In this document: positions 35,763-44,775 of the stretch, piece after piece
How positions within the stretch are numbered: the stretch's first letter is position 1
How the letters are laid out: every line of letters starts with the position of its first letter
Assembly (NCBI GenBank): GCA_031264185.1
Contig: JAISEL010000080.1
Span: 31,477 to 95,476 of the forward strand
Length of the DNA: 64,000 nucleotides
From: Deltaproteobacteria bacterium
GTDB lineage: Bacteria > Desulfobacterota > Desulfarculia > Adiutricales > Adiutricaceae
Reading direction: 5' to 3'
Program-made: the position numbers and the translations under genes
The notes under the pieces: generated by a model
The model's database searches: none
Seen by the model: the letters and a program-made list of their open reading frames with translations, nothing else
Told to the model about the DNA's origin: nothing

Positions 35763-36908
35763 GTGGCTTTAGAGAAAAATTTATTTGTGGAGAATCTGGC
35801 TCCAGGTCAGGAAGTCAGTCTGCCTCTTTTAGTTAAAGTTTGCTCCCGGCAGATTTCCAGCCGGGGGGTTCCTTATTTGAATCTGGTTTTGACTGACCGG
35901 ACCGGCTCGTTGTTCGCCAAAGTCTGGGACAGCGCCGATCAGCTTAAAGTCAGGCTGGCGGCGGGCACGGTAGCTCAAGTCCAGGGTCAGGTCCAACTTT
36001 ACCAGGGCCAGCTCCAGATGATCGTCCGCTGGGCTGAGCCCGTTGACTGGGCTGAGGTTAGCGCCGACGACTATGTGATTTGTTCCCGGAGATCATTAGA
36101 GAGCTTGACCCTGGAGCTGGACGGTATTTTGGCCGGGATGACAGATCCCGACTATAAGCTTATTACCCAAAAAGCTCTGCGCCACCCCAAAACCGGAATG
36201 TTCTGGTCCGGTCCGGCGGCCAAAGCTTTTCATCACGCCTACCAGAGAGGACTGCTTGAGCACACGGTCTCGGTAGCCAAAATGGCCGAAATGGTGGCCG
36301 GACATTACGGTCCGGTTCTGGATTCTTCCCTGCTGGTCTCCGGGGCCATTCTCCACGATATCGGCAAAGTCTGGGAGTTCTCCCAGGGTCCGGCCGCTGA
36401 TTACACCACGCCGGGCCGGCTGCTGGGGCACCTTTATTTAGGGGCTGAGTTTTTAAAAGAAGTTGCGTCGGAACTTACTGATTTTCCGGCCGAAAAGCTC
36501 CTTTTGCTCCAGCATCTTCTGGTCAGTCACCACGGTGAGCCCAATTTAGGCTCACCCCAGAAGCCTAAGATTTTGGAGGCCATAGCCCTGCACCAGTTAG
36601 ACGACCTGGACGGCAAATTAAACGGGATAGGCGCTTTTATCCGTCAGGAACAGGAGCTGAACGAAAATCCTGCCTCACCGGGTCAGGGGCCCCGTGAGAC
36701 CGGCCAGTGGACTTCTTATAATAAGCTTTTGGGGGAATATTTTTACAAAACTCCGGGAACGGAGAAGTGGGGCGGGGACTGGAATGAATCCCAAATTACA
36801 GCCGGTCCTGAAAATAAGGCCCCCCAGTCTGAAGTTAAATCTCCGGCCGATAAAACTGATCCGGCTGGCGAGTTCAGGTTCACGGACAAAGGCGAGTTTT
36901 TATTCTGA
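35763..36908 (+). CDS. yhaM: YhaM-like 3'-5' exoribonuclease (OB-fold plus HD domain)
   Basis: The 381-residue protein combines an N-terminal OB-fold (about residues 10-100, LVLTDRTGSLFAKVWDSADQ, and VQGQVQLYQGQLQM) with an HD domain carrying HAYQRGLLEHTVSVA and ILHDIGKVWEF. It ends in a Pro/Lys-rich disordered tail. YhaM enzymes degrade RNA and ssDNA from the 3' end. The GTG start at 35763 has AGAGGT upstream. Its stop overlaps the start of holB (TGATG), so the two are coupled. Confidence 0.88.
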   Translation: MALEKNLFVENLAPGQEVSLPLLVKVCSRQISSRGVPYLNLVLTDRTGSLFAKVWDSADQLKVRLAAGTVAQVQGQVQLYQGQLQMIVRWAEPVDWAEVSADDYVICSRRSLESLTLELDGILAGMTDPDYKLITQKALRHPKTGMFWSGPAAKAFHHAYQRGLLEHTVSVAKMAEMVAGHYGPVLDSSLLVSGAILHDIGKVWEFSQGPAADYTTPGRLLGHLYLGAEFLKEVASELTDFPAEKLLLLQHLLVSHHGEPNLGSPQKPKILEAIALHQLDDLDGKLNGIGAFIRQEQELNENPASPGQGPRETGQWTSYNKLLGEYFYKTPGTEKWGGDWNESQITAGPENKAPQSEVKSPADKTDPAGEFRFTDKGEFLF

Positions 36909-38029
36909 TGGCGTGGAGTTTACTGGGTCTGGAAGACCTCAAAGGTACATTGGGGCGGATTATAAAAAGCGGACGCTTTCCCCACGCCCTGCTTTTAACC
37001 GGACCGGCCAAAGGCGGTAAGTTTACTCTGGCTGTGGATCTGGCCAAGGCTTTAAATTGCGTTAATCCAGGCGGCGACGGTTCCCCCTGCGGCGAGTGTC
37101 TGAGCTGCCAGAAGATAGCCCAGGGCAATCACCCTGATTTTATGGTCTGTCAGCCTCGGGGCGCGGCCCAGATCATTGCCATAGATGATATCCGGGAACT
37201 GCGGCAGAATTTAAGCTACCGGCCTTTTGAGGGGAAAAGGCGGGTGGCCGTCATCAGGGAAGCAGACTGCTTTCAGGAGGTCGGCGGCAGTTCCCTTTTA
37301 AAAACCCTGGAAGAACCGGCTCCGGCCACGATCCTGATTTTGACGGCCATTTCCGAGTCCCGGGTCATGAATACCTTGGTTTCCCGCTGTGTCAGATTGC
37401 GGGTGCCGCCTTTGGAACGGGCCAGGGTGCTTTTGGCCTTAAAAGAAAAAAGAAATTTATCCGGGCCCAGAGCCGAACTTATGACCGGTCTGGCCGGGGG
37501 AGCTTTAGGGGCGGCTTTAACCATGGATCCCGAAGAAACCTGGACCAGATGGACGGCTTTAGACCGTCTCTGGGGTCTGGGCCTGGGAGGCGCGGCGGCC
37601 GGGATTAAAGCGGTCACGGAATGGTCGGAAGGGGTCTTGGAGGAACTGGAAAAACACCGGAAAACCGAGCAGGATGAGTCTAAGAAAAAGACCGAAGATT
37701 CGCCGCCGGGGCCGGCCCCCACCGGCGGCCTCCGGCGGGCCTATTTAACTTCTCTGGTGACGTTTATGCGCCTGTGGTGGCGGGATACGGTCGTTTACGC
37801 AGCCACTTCGGACAAAACTAAGATGGAAGGGCCGCCGCCGACTCCGGCTCAGAGGAAATGGGCGTCTCAGTTGGATATGAAACAGTTCGGATTTTATTTG
37901 TCAGCCATTGATCAGCTGGATTACAGCTTAAACCGCAACATAAGACCTGAGATAGTGCTGGCCGATTTCTGGCTGAGTGTCCTGACACGTGACGTGTCCG
38001 GGGCAGTCGGTCCAGCTAAGCCAAAATGA
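36908..38029 (+). CDS. holB: DNA polymerase III delta-prime subunit
   Basis: The 373-residue clamp-loader subunit has the AAA+ fold of delta'. A degenerate P-loop (LTGPAKGGKFTLAVDLAKAL), normal for this non-ATPase subunit, is followed by a zinc module with CGECLSCQ. Then come the sensor/helix box SSLLKTLEEPAPATILILTA and the SRC motif (TLVSRCVRLRV). The C-terminal part contains a Lys/Glu-rich insert with a Pro stretch around residues 250-275, which is unusual but does not touch the core. It overlaps yhaM by one base and is followed by ricT, the conserved holB-ricT neighbourhood. Confidence 0.9.
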   Translation: MAWSLLGLEDLKGTLGRIIKSGRFPHALLLTGPAKGGKFTLAVDLAKALNCVNPGGDGSPCGECLSCQKIAQGNHPDFMVCQPRGAAQIIAIDDIRELRQNLSYRPFEGKRRVAVIREADCFQEVGGSSLLKTLEEPAPATILILTAISESRVMNTLVSRCVRLRVPPLERARVLLALKEKRNLSGPRAELMTGLAGGALGAALTMDPEETWTRWTALDRLWGLGLGGAAAGIKAVTEWSEGVLEELEKHRKTEQDESKKKTEDSPPGPAPTGGLRRAYLTSLVTFMRLWWRDTVVYAATSDKTKMEGPPPTPAQRKWASQLDMKQFGFYLSAIDQLDYSLNRNIRPEIVLADFWLSVLTRDVSGAVGPAKPK

Positions 38030-38090
38030 ACCTGTCGGCCTGATCAGTTTGGTAAGGCTCAGGCGGCTGGAAAGGTATGAGGATCTGTCC

Positions 38091-39122
38091 ATGGGAGAAA
38101 AAATTTCTGAAACAGGAAAGTCTTCGCCTTTAAATCCGGCCCGGTTCCGCGAGCCCCAAGCGCGGCGCAGCCACAAAATAAAATGGGAGGATGAAGCCCA
38201 AAGACCAAGGACTTTGCCCTGCCAGAAGACGGTCCACGTCCGGGTCAGGTTCGGCGGCCAGATTCAGACGTTTGAAGCCGGTGACCTGAATCTGGATATC
38301 GGCGACTGGGTAGTCGTCCGGCAGACTGACACTTTGAGGATTGGCCTGGTGACCTCGAAACCTATTATCTGGCCGGCTAATCAGGGCCAGAAAAGACTGT
38401 TTCTGCCGGATGATCGCCGGATTCTCCGTCTGGCCACCTCGGAGGATTTAACGAGGCAGGCTGAAAACCAGCTTAAAGAACGCGATGACTACGCTTACTG
38501 CCAGAGCTGCATCACCAATCTGGGTCTCCAGATGAGACTGGTGGCGGTGGAAGTTACTTTAGATAACTTTAAGACGATTTTTTACTACACGGCCGAAGAG
38601 CGGGTTGATTTCCGGCAGCTGGTCAGAGAGCTGGTCAGCCGTTTTCGGACCCGGATAGAGATGCGCCAGATCGGGGTGCGCCTGGAGGCTCTGAAATTGG
38701 GCGGTCTGGGCATGTGCGGCCGCTGTTTCTGCTGCTCAAGTTTTTTGAATAATTTTTGCCAGGTTTCGGTCAAAATGGCCAAAGAGCAGAATTTATCCTT
38801 AAATACGGCCAAGATTTCAGGGGTCTGCGGCCGGCTGATGTGCTGTCTGTCTTTTGAAAATTATCTCAGGAACGCTAAAAGCCTCCTGGCCGGTCAGGAA
38901 GAAGACGGGGTGGATCAGGAAGCTCTGGCGGATTTGGCCAGTGACTCGGAAGACGCCTTGAACCGGGAAGAGGAAGAAGTAATGGCCGCCTTTGACAGCC
39001 GGTCAGACTATAAGGAAGCCGGCGAAGAGTTAATTTCTGCCGATTCAGGTGATCAGACACTTTTGCAAAATTTCAGCCGGACTGACGAGGACGAGGTAAT
39101 AACTGAACCTGGGGCGGATTAG
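38091..39122 (+). CDS. ricT: PSP1/RicT (YaaT) family protein
   Basis: The 343-residue protein belongs to the PSP1 family, known in Bacillus as RicT, part of the RicAFT iron-sulfur complex that affects RNase Y and development. The conserved Cys cluster is present: CGRCFCCSSFLNNFCQVSV followed by SGVCGRLMCCLSFE, with an extra YAYCQSC. The basic N-terminus and an acidic C-terminal tail lie outside the family core. I chose the ATG at 38091 because GAGG sits eight bases upstream; the longer frame starts at a GTG inside holB. RicA and RicF homologues are not seen nearby, so the full complex is not shown. Confidence 0.88.
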   Translation: MGEKISETGKSSPLNPARFREPQARRSHKIKWEDEAQRPRTLPCQKTVHVRVRFGGQIQTFEAGDLNLDIGDWVVVRQTDTLRIGLVTSKPIIWPANQGQKRLFLPDDRRILRLATSEDLTRQAENQLKERDDYAYCQSCITNLGLQMRLVAVEVTLDNFKTIFYYTAEERVDFRQLVRELVSRFRTRIEMRQIGVRLEALKLGGLGMCGRCFCCSSFLNNFCQVSVKMAKEQNLSLNTAKISGVCGRLMCCLSFENYLRNAKSLLAGQEEDGVDQEALADLASDSEDALNREEEEVMAAFDSRSDYKEAGEELISADSGDQTLLQNFSRTDEDEVITEPGAD

Positions 39123-39288
39123 CCTGACTGCTCCTGGGATGATTTTTGAAGGATTTTACCAGTAAAGCCTGTGAACAGGCCATTGGGACTGTTTTATCAA
39201 AGACGTTTTTTCCGAGGAATCTCCGCCCGTTGCAATATTTATTAAAGGGTTTCAAAAATAGCTTGACTTTACGCACGGCACCGTGTAG

Positions 39289-39379
39289 ATTGCCACGGCA
39301 CGAAACTCTGAGAGGATTAGCCCAAAGCCTGTAATATAAACGGTATTATTGTATTCTCAGAATTAAATGCCGAGGTAAT
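39289..39379. mobile_element. Second-family MITE (palindromic, 91 bp)
   Basis: Left terminus ATTGCCACGGCACGAAACTC and right terminus ATTAAATGCCGAGGTAAT are imperfect inverted repeats (about 18 of 25). The outer ATTRCCxCGGC matches the ends of the IS630 family at 39603, but the inner repeat (TTCTGAGA) differs, so this is a sister family. A lone copy of the same terminus is at 40707-40734. Confidence 0.6.
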
Positions 39380-39414
39380 ACTTCAATAAGTTTAAGAATT
39401 ACAGGAGGATCGCA

Positions 39415-39705
39415 ATGCTCATGTCACTTGCCGAATACGCGAAAATACATGGAAAAAGCGGTGATACCCTGCATCGCATGGCTGAACGCGGCGGAGCTTT
39501 TAACATAGCGCAGAAAATCGGTCGCAATTGGAAAATCAATAGCGATGAAGAGTACCCTGTACGCAAACGTGCTCCTAAAAATTGCTCAAAAGCTTCACCC
39601 ATTATTACCCCGGCGGATAATTATGAGAATCTATTTATTCTTCTGTTTCACCTTAACCTTCGCGTATATGATTTTATCATGGTCAAAAATTTTTCCAATT
39701 TTTGA
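39415..39705 (+). CDS. Small HTH (MerR/excisionase-like) protein with IS630-encoded C-terminus
   Basis: The first 62 residues (ATG at 39415, AGGAGG six bases upstream) form a helix-turn-helix protein of the small excisionase/MerR-like kind: MSLAEYAKIHGKSGDTLHRM, then KIGRNWKINSDEEYPVRKR. At 39603 an IS630 element is inserted and the last 33 or so codons, to the stop at 39705, come from the element. If the element and one TA are removed, the frame would read Ser-Pro-Ile-Ile-stop (TGA), so the original protein was about 64 residues. The DNA-binding part is intact, so the product may still work. Its partner genes are not visible. Confidence 0.75.
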   Translation: MLMSLAEYAKIHGKSGDTLHRMAERGGAFNIAQKIGRNWKINSDEEYPVRKRAPKNCSKASPIITPADNYENLFILLFHLNLRVYDFIMVKNFSNF

Positions 39706-40504
39706 ATGATCATTTTGCAATTGTTTAAGAATTATTTGTACATTTGAATTCAGTTCATCCTGCGAATGGGCTTGCGGCAGACTCTGTATTATATTTTTTA
39801 TAATACTGTTCAAATACTCATCAGGATTTAACTCTGGTGAATATGGCGGAAGGGAAAAAAGCTCAATTTTTTGGATTGCTCTTTTAACCATGCTTGAACA
39901 AGTTTTCCGTGATGAACTTTCAGGTTGTCAACGACAAGAAAAACTTTTTTTGTTGAATTCCTAATAATATTGTTCATGAATTTGATGAACAATTTAGCTG
40001 TCATAGGCTCTAAATATGTCATATACTTCATCAAACCACTAGGAGACTAGGAGAAATTGCAGAAATAATATTTAATTTTAATCTTTTTCCGCTGCTTTTA
40101 ATTGCAGGCGTTTGCCCTTTCGGCGCATATGACCTGGTCTAATGATCTTCTGTGCGTATGCCTGATTCATCAGCAAAATATATCTGATAACCATTTGACG
40201 TTACCCGTCTTTTAATATCCTCAAAATACTCAAACCATTGCTTCACCTTTTCAGGGTCTTGTTCATATGCCTTTTTTACAGGGCGTTGCGGTGTAAAATC
40301 CCATCGTTTCAAATAATCCCCGACAGTCCTTGCAGCAACATTTACATTAAAACGCTGCTTAATGAGCTATGAAACTGCCTTTCCTGACCAAAAAAGTAAT
40401 GCAATATCTATTCTCTGTTTGTGGTAAGGATAAAAATTTAATTCCACAATATCCTTAAATGGTACGGTGTTTATGATTTATCAAAATTATCCGCCGAAGT
40501 AATA
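39603..40504 (-). mobile_element. IS630-type insertion element (parent of the MITEs)
   Basis: A 902-bp element with TA at each end. The left terminus is TATTACCCCGGCGGATAATT and the right terminus ATTATCCGCCGAAGTAATA. It carries a minus-strand transposase relic. The right end (transposase 5' side) matches 44332-44451 and 63883-64000; the left end matches the MITEs at 10184, 12747, 18085 and 29430. It sits inside the 3' end of the HTH gene. Confidence 0.93.
39634..40466 (-). pseudogene. IS630-family transposase, frameshifted
   Basis: Read on the minus strand in several frames, the relic shows an N-terminal part (YPYHKQRIDIALLFWSGKA), then NVAARTVGDYLKRWDFTPQR. The first catalytic Asp lies in QIYFADESGIR, the second in VFLVVDNLKVHHGK, and the catalytic Glu in PPYSPELNPDEYLNSIIKN. 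These are the DDE elements of the IS630/Tc1-like superfamily. A stop lies after GKAVS, a stop after TEDH, and a frame change sits between the VDN and NPDE parts (near 39880). The protein is not made in full; the element could move only if supplied in trans. Confidence 0.88.
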
Positions 40505-41672
40505 TATGAGACGCGGAAGTATCTAAATGATATGCAAAATGATTTTTCCTATATTATTTAAGCGACACGTCCAATTCAAATATCCACAAGATTCTTAAAT
40601 TAATGCAAAATGCTCAAAGAAAATAAATAAATTATTTGACCACGACAAAGTTGGTTATGCCAAAGGGTATCAGCTGAAATTGATGCAGCGGCAACGGTTT
40701 GCAGCATTCTCAGAATTTCATGCCGTGGCAATAGTCAATGTGTTGGCTTGTTTCTTAAGAGGCGTGGCCAGACGTCAGTTCTGAAAAAATGGGACAGCCA
40801 TATGGCGCCGAAATATTGACCGCTTCATAATATTTTTTGCCATAACGGCAGGTTAATTTTGGATTTAGTCTATTGCCTCGTTAAGATAAACTGTTGGATA
40901 TAATTATACTTTTAATTTTTCTATTCCATGTTGATTGAACATTTTATTATTTCAATTCAATGAAAAATCGGAGGCAATTGTCAAGCTTCAAAAAATACTT
41001 TGTAAGTCTTTATAAAAGCCCTGGACATGGCTTGGGAGGGCAGAGAGAAACAGGCAATAATCAGAGCCAATTATATCTTCCAGTAATTACTGAAATAAGG
41101 TATTTTCGATCTTGACAGAAATCAGCCGCCGCCTGCAGAATAATTTTGGCCACAGTCTCGGCTGAACCGGGTCCCTTAATAACCAGGATTATTCCAATGA
41201 AAGCCATCCGTCTTTTATTGATGCCGGAAGTCAGTCCGACCAGTGCGCCAGCATCCCTGAAAATGGGGCCAATCGCTGAAGAAGGGCTTCCCCAGGATTG
41301 GCTGGATTTTTTTTATCCTTCCGACTGCTTCCAAACAGTGGCCGAAAAACTTCAAGCCAAAAATGATGGAGTCCAGCTGTCGGCTGAGACCGTCCGGACC
41401 TATCGTGACATCTTTTCAGCATTGACGGTCAAAGGTAAAAGGTAAAATAATGCTCAATGGCGGATGGCCGCTTACCTTAAAGCAGGCGAGCACAAACCTG
41501 TCTGTCCGCAGTCAGATGCCGGTCAGTTATCAGTTCCGCAATTTCGCCCGTCTGACAGAAAACTCAGTCCGACATTATAATTCCCTAAAATTTCATTTTT
41601 TCTGTCATATCAAGTCAGATCTGGCCGGAAACATTTGGCGGCTTTTACGGTTGCAATCAGGGAGAACGCCTC
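40505..41672. other. Region with remnant frames and a lone TIR
   Basis: A plus-strand frame crossing 40707 encodes LFDHDKVGYAKGYQLKLMQR and continues to a stop near 40782, with no start; it is probably a gene remnant. A frame at 41146-41445 (99 codons) has no recognised domain and no good ribosome-binding site. It could be real but I cannot support it. The rest is AT-rich. Confidence 0.35.
40707..40734. repeat. Lone terminus of the second MITE family
   Basis: ATTCTCAGAATTTCATGCCG followed by TGGCAATA matches 39353-39380 at 24 of 28 positions in direct orientation, and 39289-39312 in inverted orientation. Either a solo end or a captured piece. Confidence 0.55.
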
Positions 41673-42587
41673 ATGAACAGAAGAGCTTTTATGAAAACCT
41701 TGGCGGGCGGAGCCCTGGCCATAGGCCTCAATTCCGGCTTGGGTCCCTTGCCCTCCAAAAGCCTCAGGGCACAGGGTTTTCCGGATTTAGTGGCCACCAA
41801 GGGAACCGACCTGACCGCCATGTTTGATCGAAGCCTGGAGGCCTTGGGCGGTTTGGGTCAGTTCGTCAAAAACGGTCAGACCGTCCTGATCAAGCCTAAC
41901 ATGGCCTGGGCGGTGGATCCTGCCGGTGCTGCCAACACCAATCCTGGGCTTTTGTCCCATATTGTTAAAAACGTTCTGAATCTTGGTGCCAAAAAGGTTT
42001 ACGTTTTCGACAATACCTGCGACAACTGGGCCGATGCCTATCGGGTTTCCGGACTGGAAAAATCAGCTCAGGAGGCCGGCGCCACAGTCGCTCCGGCCAA
42101 TACCGAGAGTTATTTCCAAAAGGTCGTAATCCCAGGGGAAACGACTTTGAAGGAAATTCAGTATCATGAACTGTACCTCGAAGCGGACGTCATTTTAAAT
42201 GTACCGATCTTGAAGCATCACGGCGGAGCCAGAATGACGGCAGCCATGAAAAACCTCATGGGAGCCGTCTGGGACCGACGGCCTCTTCACCGTAACGGGC
42301 TTGACGAAACCATTCCGGAACTTCTCTTGTACAAAAAACCAACTCTCAATATCATTGACGCCTCTCGAATCATGGTCTCCGGCGGTCCCCGTGGCCACGG
42401 AGATTCCCAGTATCTGGCCAGTCAGATGATGATCGTCTCTCAGGATCCGGTGGCGGCCGACTCGGCAGCAGCCAGGCTTCTGGAGACAGCGGGTCTAAAA
42501 GCTCCGAAGTACATTGAAGAGGCAGCCAGAATCGGCATGGGGGCGGCCGACCTGAACAGTCTGAACATTCAAAGGCTGACGGCCTAG
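41673..42587 (+). CDS. DUF362 domain protein with Tat signal
   Basis: The 304-residue protein has a twin-arginine signal (MNRRAFMKTLAGGALAIG) and one DUF362 domain (PF04015): VLIKPNMAWAVDP, NVPILKHHGGARMTAAMKNL (where a KxH pair is conserved) and IMVSGGPRGHGD. It should be exported in a folded state, perhaps with a cofactor. DUF362 proteins often sit with iron-sulfur redox proteins; their reaction is not established. The next gene, three bases downstream, is a membrane polyferredoxin, so the two probably form one redox unit at the membrane. AGGGAGA precedes the ATG. Surrounded on both sides by mobile-element debris. Confidence 0.85.
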   Translation: MNRRAFMKTLAGGALAIGLNSGLGPLPSKSLRAQGFPDLVATKGTDLTAMFDRSLEALGGLGQFVKNGQTVLIKPNMAWAVDPAGAANTNPGLLSHIVKNVLNLGAKKVYVFDNTCDNWADAYRVSGLEKSAQEAGATVAPANTESYFQKVVIPGETTLKEIQYHELYLEADVILNVPILKHHGGARMTAAMKNLMGAVWDRRPLHRNGLDETIPELLLYKKPTLNIIDASRIMVSGGPRGHGDSQYLASQMMIVSQDPVAADSAAARLLETAGLKAPKYIEEAARIGMGAADLNSLNIQRLTA

Positions 42588-42590
42588 AAG

Positions 42591-44012
42591 TTGTCCTCCT
42601 CTCATCAAAAATTGCGCCGTACCCCAGCGAGGATCCGCCGTCTGATTGCCTATGCTCTTCTGGCGCTGTTCGTGGCGGCCCTCCTCTATCCGGCCTCCAT
42701 GGAAGAAGTCCTCCAAATCCTCCCCAAGCTCCAGTTCGGGCAGCTGACAGCTGCCATGATGTCGAACGGCAGTCAGAAATTTGTAGTCATTGTGTCCGTT
42801 ATGTCCGTCCTTACTCTTTTGTTCGGGCGTTTTTTCTGCGCGGGACTGTGCCCCATGGGTGCCTTGATGGATATGGTCAGCCTTTTAAGAGGCGTAATTT
42901 CCAAGCAGAAATTTGCCTACAAACCAGCCAAAAAGTCCAGGATGATTGTCCCTTTCCTGGTCTTGATCCTTTTATGGCTTGGATTGAACATTCCCTTCGG
43001 CTTGCTGGAGCCTTACAGTCTTTTTGTCTCCAAAAGCCTCTTTTACCCAGGTCCTAGCATTTTACTTTTTGCGGTCATCATACTGGCCGCCTGCCGAGGA
43101 CGGGCATTTTGCAATAGTCTGTGCCCCGCCGGCTTTATTTTGAGGATTTTAAGCTCCGCAACTAAATATCATCTTAAATTTGACCAAAACCAATGTTTGA
43201 GATGCGGCGTCTGCAGCCAAGTCTGCCGGACCTCGGCAATAGACGGAAATGAACAGAACATCGACCGAAGCCGGTGTGTACTGTGTCTGGACTGTCTGTC
43301 TGTCTGCCCTAACCGATCCCTGACCTGGGGAACACTCCCCCCGGCCAGTCTCCCTCTGAGGCGGCCTTTTTTGCATCAATTGCCCTTGGTAATTCTGGCG
43401 GCTGGAACTTATCTGACCCCGGCCAGCATACGCGCCAAATCCTTCTATCCTCCGAAAACCGCTCCAGTTCTTCCTCCGGGAGCCTTATCTTTGGCGCATC
43501 TGAACGCCCACTGCAGCCTGTGCCACAGCTGCATCATAGTCTGTCCCAACGAGGTCCTGATTCCAAGCGGGGAAAACAGCCCTTCTCTGTGGGCGCGTCC
43601 CGTTTTAAACCCCTACAATGGGTTCTGTCAGTATGACTGCACACTCTGCACGACGATCTGCCCTACCGGTGCTTTGATCGGCATGACGGTGGAGGAAAAG
43701 CATATTTCCCGACTGGGCATGGTTTATTTTGAAAGGGAAGAGTGCGTAGTCATCAAAAACAGGACAAGTTGCGGAGCCTGCGCGGAGATGTGTCCGACCG
43801 GAGCGGTCAGGATGATTACGGGCCTTTACGGAGATGAAGAACCCGATATCAAAAAGGAATTCTGTATCGGTTGCGGGGCTTGCCAAAACGTCTGTCCAGT
43901 CCGCCCGTTCAGTGCCATCCGGGTGCAAGGCCTTCTGGTCCAGCAGACTGCCGTCCAACCTGTCAAGGTCGAAAGTGAAGACCTTACTCTTAACGAAGAT
44001 TTTCCATTTTGA
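42591..44012 (+). CDS. NapH-like membrane polyferredoxin
   Basis: The 473-residue membrane protein joins a NapH/CcoG-like membrane part (about residues 15-185, four or so helices, with the paired motifs FFCAGLCPMGALMD and AFCNSLCPAGF) to multiple [4Fe-4S] sites. The sites are CLRCGVCSQVC, CVLCLDCLSVCP, CSLCHSCIIVCP, CTLCTTICP, CGACAEMCP and CIGCGACQNVCP. It should carry electrons between the quinone pool or cytoplasm and the exported DUF362 partner. The start is a TTG at 42591 with no strong ribosome-binding site; coupling to the stop three bases upstream is likely. Direction of electron flow and final acceptor are unknown. Confidence 0.87.
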   Translation: MSSSHQKLRRTPARIRRLIAYALLALFVAALLYPASMEEVLQILPKLQFGQLTAAMMSNGSQKFVVIVSVMSVLTLLFGRFFCAGLCPMGALMDMVSLLRGVISKQKFAYKPAKKSRMIVPFLVLILLWLGLNIPFGLLEPYSLFVSKSLFYPGPSILLFAVIILAACRGRAFCNSLCPAGFILRILSSATKYHLKFDQNQCLRCGVCSQVCRTSAIDGNEQNIDRSRCVLCLDCLSVCPNRSLTWGTLPPASLPLRRPFLHQLPLVILAAGTYLTPASIRAKSFYPPKTAPVLPPGALSLAHLNAHCSLCHSCIIVCPNEVLIPSGENSPSLWARPVLNPYNGFCQYDCTLCTTICPTGALIGMTVEEKHISRLGMVYFEREECVVIKNRTSCGACAEMCPTGAVRMITGLYGDEEPDIKKEFCIGCGACQNVCPVRPFSAIRVQGLLVQQTAVQPVKVESEDLTLNEDFPF

Positions 44013-44331
44013 AAGCGTGTCCAAACCTAGCGCGTTCAGGCAAATGATTGAAAACCAAGTCATTAGCAAGCCAGAGCTTGCTGGCAGTTAACGTGGTTAT
44101 TATGGGGCCTGCGAAATGTCTTAAGCAGTTGGTGTTATGTGAAGAAAGCCGTCAATGAAAATTATTCCGCAAAATTTTAGCATGGAAATTAATTTACATA
44201 ATCCAGAAAATTTGTCTCTTCCAAAAAATATCCTATAGCCATTAACAGACGATGCAAGGAACCGAGGCCTGTCGCGGTGATTTAACGCGAAATAAGCCAG
44301 AGACCTCTTTGTTTATTAGAATAAATCGGAG
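44013..44331. other. Gap after the polyferredoxin gene
   Basis: No gene or terminator recognised. The IS630 fragment starts at 44332. Confidence 0.4.
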
Positions 44332-44451
44332 TATTGCTCCGGCGGATAATTTTGATAAATGCTAATCATCGTACCGCTTAAGGACATTGAGGAATTAAAT
44401 TTTTTTATCCTTACCGCAAAATGAGTATTGACATTGCATTATTTTAATTGC
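44332..44451 (+). mobile_element. IS630 fragment (transposase 5' end only)
   Basis: Starts TATTGCTCCGGCGGATAATT and continues with ATCGTACCGCTTAAGGACAT, matching the right end of the element at 39603-40504 (read in reverse) and the element at 63883. Similarity stops near 44451. The transposase reading frame is broken and the other terminus is absent. Confidence 0.85.
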
Positions 44452-44775
44452 GATAGCGACTGCGTAAGCTGCACTGGAACTGAGGGTGAGTCAGACATTG
44501 GGGCATTTCCCCCAAGTTAGGCATGTTCCTCCAATGAAAGGAGGAGCGAACCGCATTGACCACGAACTCTGTGCCGCTTATCTATTTGATGTTATAGAGT
44601 TTATTTGTCCTTTGAGGGAGCGGTGAAGCGTTAGCAGCGGAAAACCAGGCTGGCTGACTGAGCGCCGAAATAATTCGATTGGGGTGCCGATGTTGTGCAA
44701 TTAAATGGAAGGCGACACCTCTGACAGCATTAGTCGCGAGTTGTTTGAGGCCCCTGCGGCGTCAGGGAACCCGGC
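44452..44775. other. Stretch upstream of the reverse-transcriptase relic
   Basis: It may contain degraded group II intron RNA sequence, but I cannot identify domain V or the conserved 5' boundary. No protein gene is seen. Confidence 0.35.

Noticed and set aside
41146..41445. Plus-strand open frame of 99 codons
   Set aside because: No recognised domain, no convincing ribosome-binding site, and it sits in transposon-rich debris; kept only as a comment on the gap.
44452..44775. Intact group II intron RNA upstream of the reverse transcriptase
   Set aside because: No domain V hairpin or conserved 5' boundary was identifiable, so only the protein relic is claimed.
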